Source: Owenia fusiformis (lineage: Eukaryota > Annelida > Polychaeta > Sabellida > Oweniidae). Taken from it: a DNA stretch of 64,000 nt. The notes beneath the pieces were generated by a model. The model searched no databases and was not told where the DNA came from. It saw only the letters and a program-made list of their open reading frames with translations. The position numbers and the translations under genes are program-made. Every line of letters starts with the position of its first letter. Positions within the stretch are counted from its first letter, which is position 1. The stretch lies in contig CAIIXF020000004.1 of assembly GCA_903813345.2 (NCBI GenBank), forward strand, positions 13,104,196 through 13,168,195, given 5' to 3'. Of the stretch, positions 63,785-64,000 are shown piece after piece.

Positions 63785-64000
63785 TTATTATTATTATTAT
63801 ATCTTGGTTACCGCCATATTTGGCGAGCAATACCTCATTGGTATCTTCCGTATTTTACGTATTTTACACTTGAAGATAGAGCCAGAAACCCCTCCTTGGA
63901 GGAGCCCTGTTTTCTGTGCACAGGTACACATACATACAGGTACACACCACAGCCGAGTCGTGAACCACTCAGTCAAACACCCAGAATTACATAACGCACA
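63785..64000. other. FIS1 intron 2 (start), repeat-like
   Basis: A tta microsatellite is followed by sequence with a short inverted word, ctccttggaggag; no exon is seen before the window edge. Confidence 0.4.

Overview
The window is nuclear DNA from an AT-rich animal genome. Its genes have many short exons with GT-AG introns, it is dense in MITE-like and foldback elements, and two genes sit deep in repeat-filled introns. The domain mix (C-type lectin, kringle, discoidin and WSC in one secreted chain) together with a FIS1 gene suggests a marine invertebrate. I cannot fix the phylum from this sequence alone.

Three genes are supported. (1) On the minus strand, from 40102 down past the left edge, one very large gene can be spliced by eye into 50 coding exons (6873 bp, 2291 codons in the window) with reading phase matching at every junction. 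It encodes a signal peptide, then CTLD1-CTLD2-CTLD3-kringle1-CTLD4-CTLD5-T/P linker-discoidin1 (with kringle2 inside it)-discoidin2-discoidin3-WSC-CTLD6-CTLD7-CTLD8-T/P linker-CTLD9-CTLD10-CTLD11, and runs out of the window at 334. (2) On the minus strand, 43947-58900, a small DUF4440/SnoaL-like gene of four coding exons (125 aa) has a 12.4-kb third intron (counting the 2-kb one after exon 1). (3) On the plus strand, 61607 to beyond the right edge, are the first two exons of FIS1, the mitochondrial fission adaptor.

Layout: 1-40102 is the lectin gene, with its larger introns filled by a 152-bp tandem array (17.2-19.3 kb), an LTR-like pair (11.0-15.4 kb) and a 4.9-kb inverted-repeat element (33.1-38.0 kb). 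40.1-43.9 kb is intergenic and repeat-rich. 44-59 kb is the DUF4440 gene; its large intron holds an 11-kb TA-flanked element whose two ends are ACGT-rich satellites (190-bp units on the left, about 120-bp units on the right). 59-61.6 kb holds a short-period ACCGCAAAA array between the two divergent genes. 61.6-64 kb is FIS1, with a long hairpin in intron 1.

The lectin protein looks like an extracellular pattern-recognition or adhesion molecule. Five of its eleven CTLDs keep a full sugar-binding signature (EPN or QPD plus WND), and two have a partial one. The most unusual point is a two-exon kringle cassette, phase 1 on both sides, lying inside the first discoidin domain. Skipping it would leave a continuous discoidin domain in frame. 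The three genes show no obvious functional link to one another.
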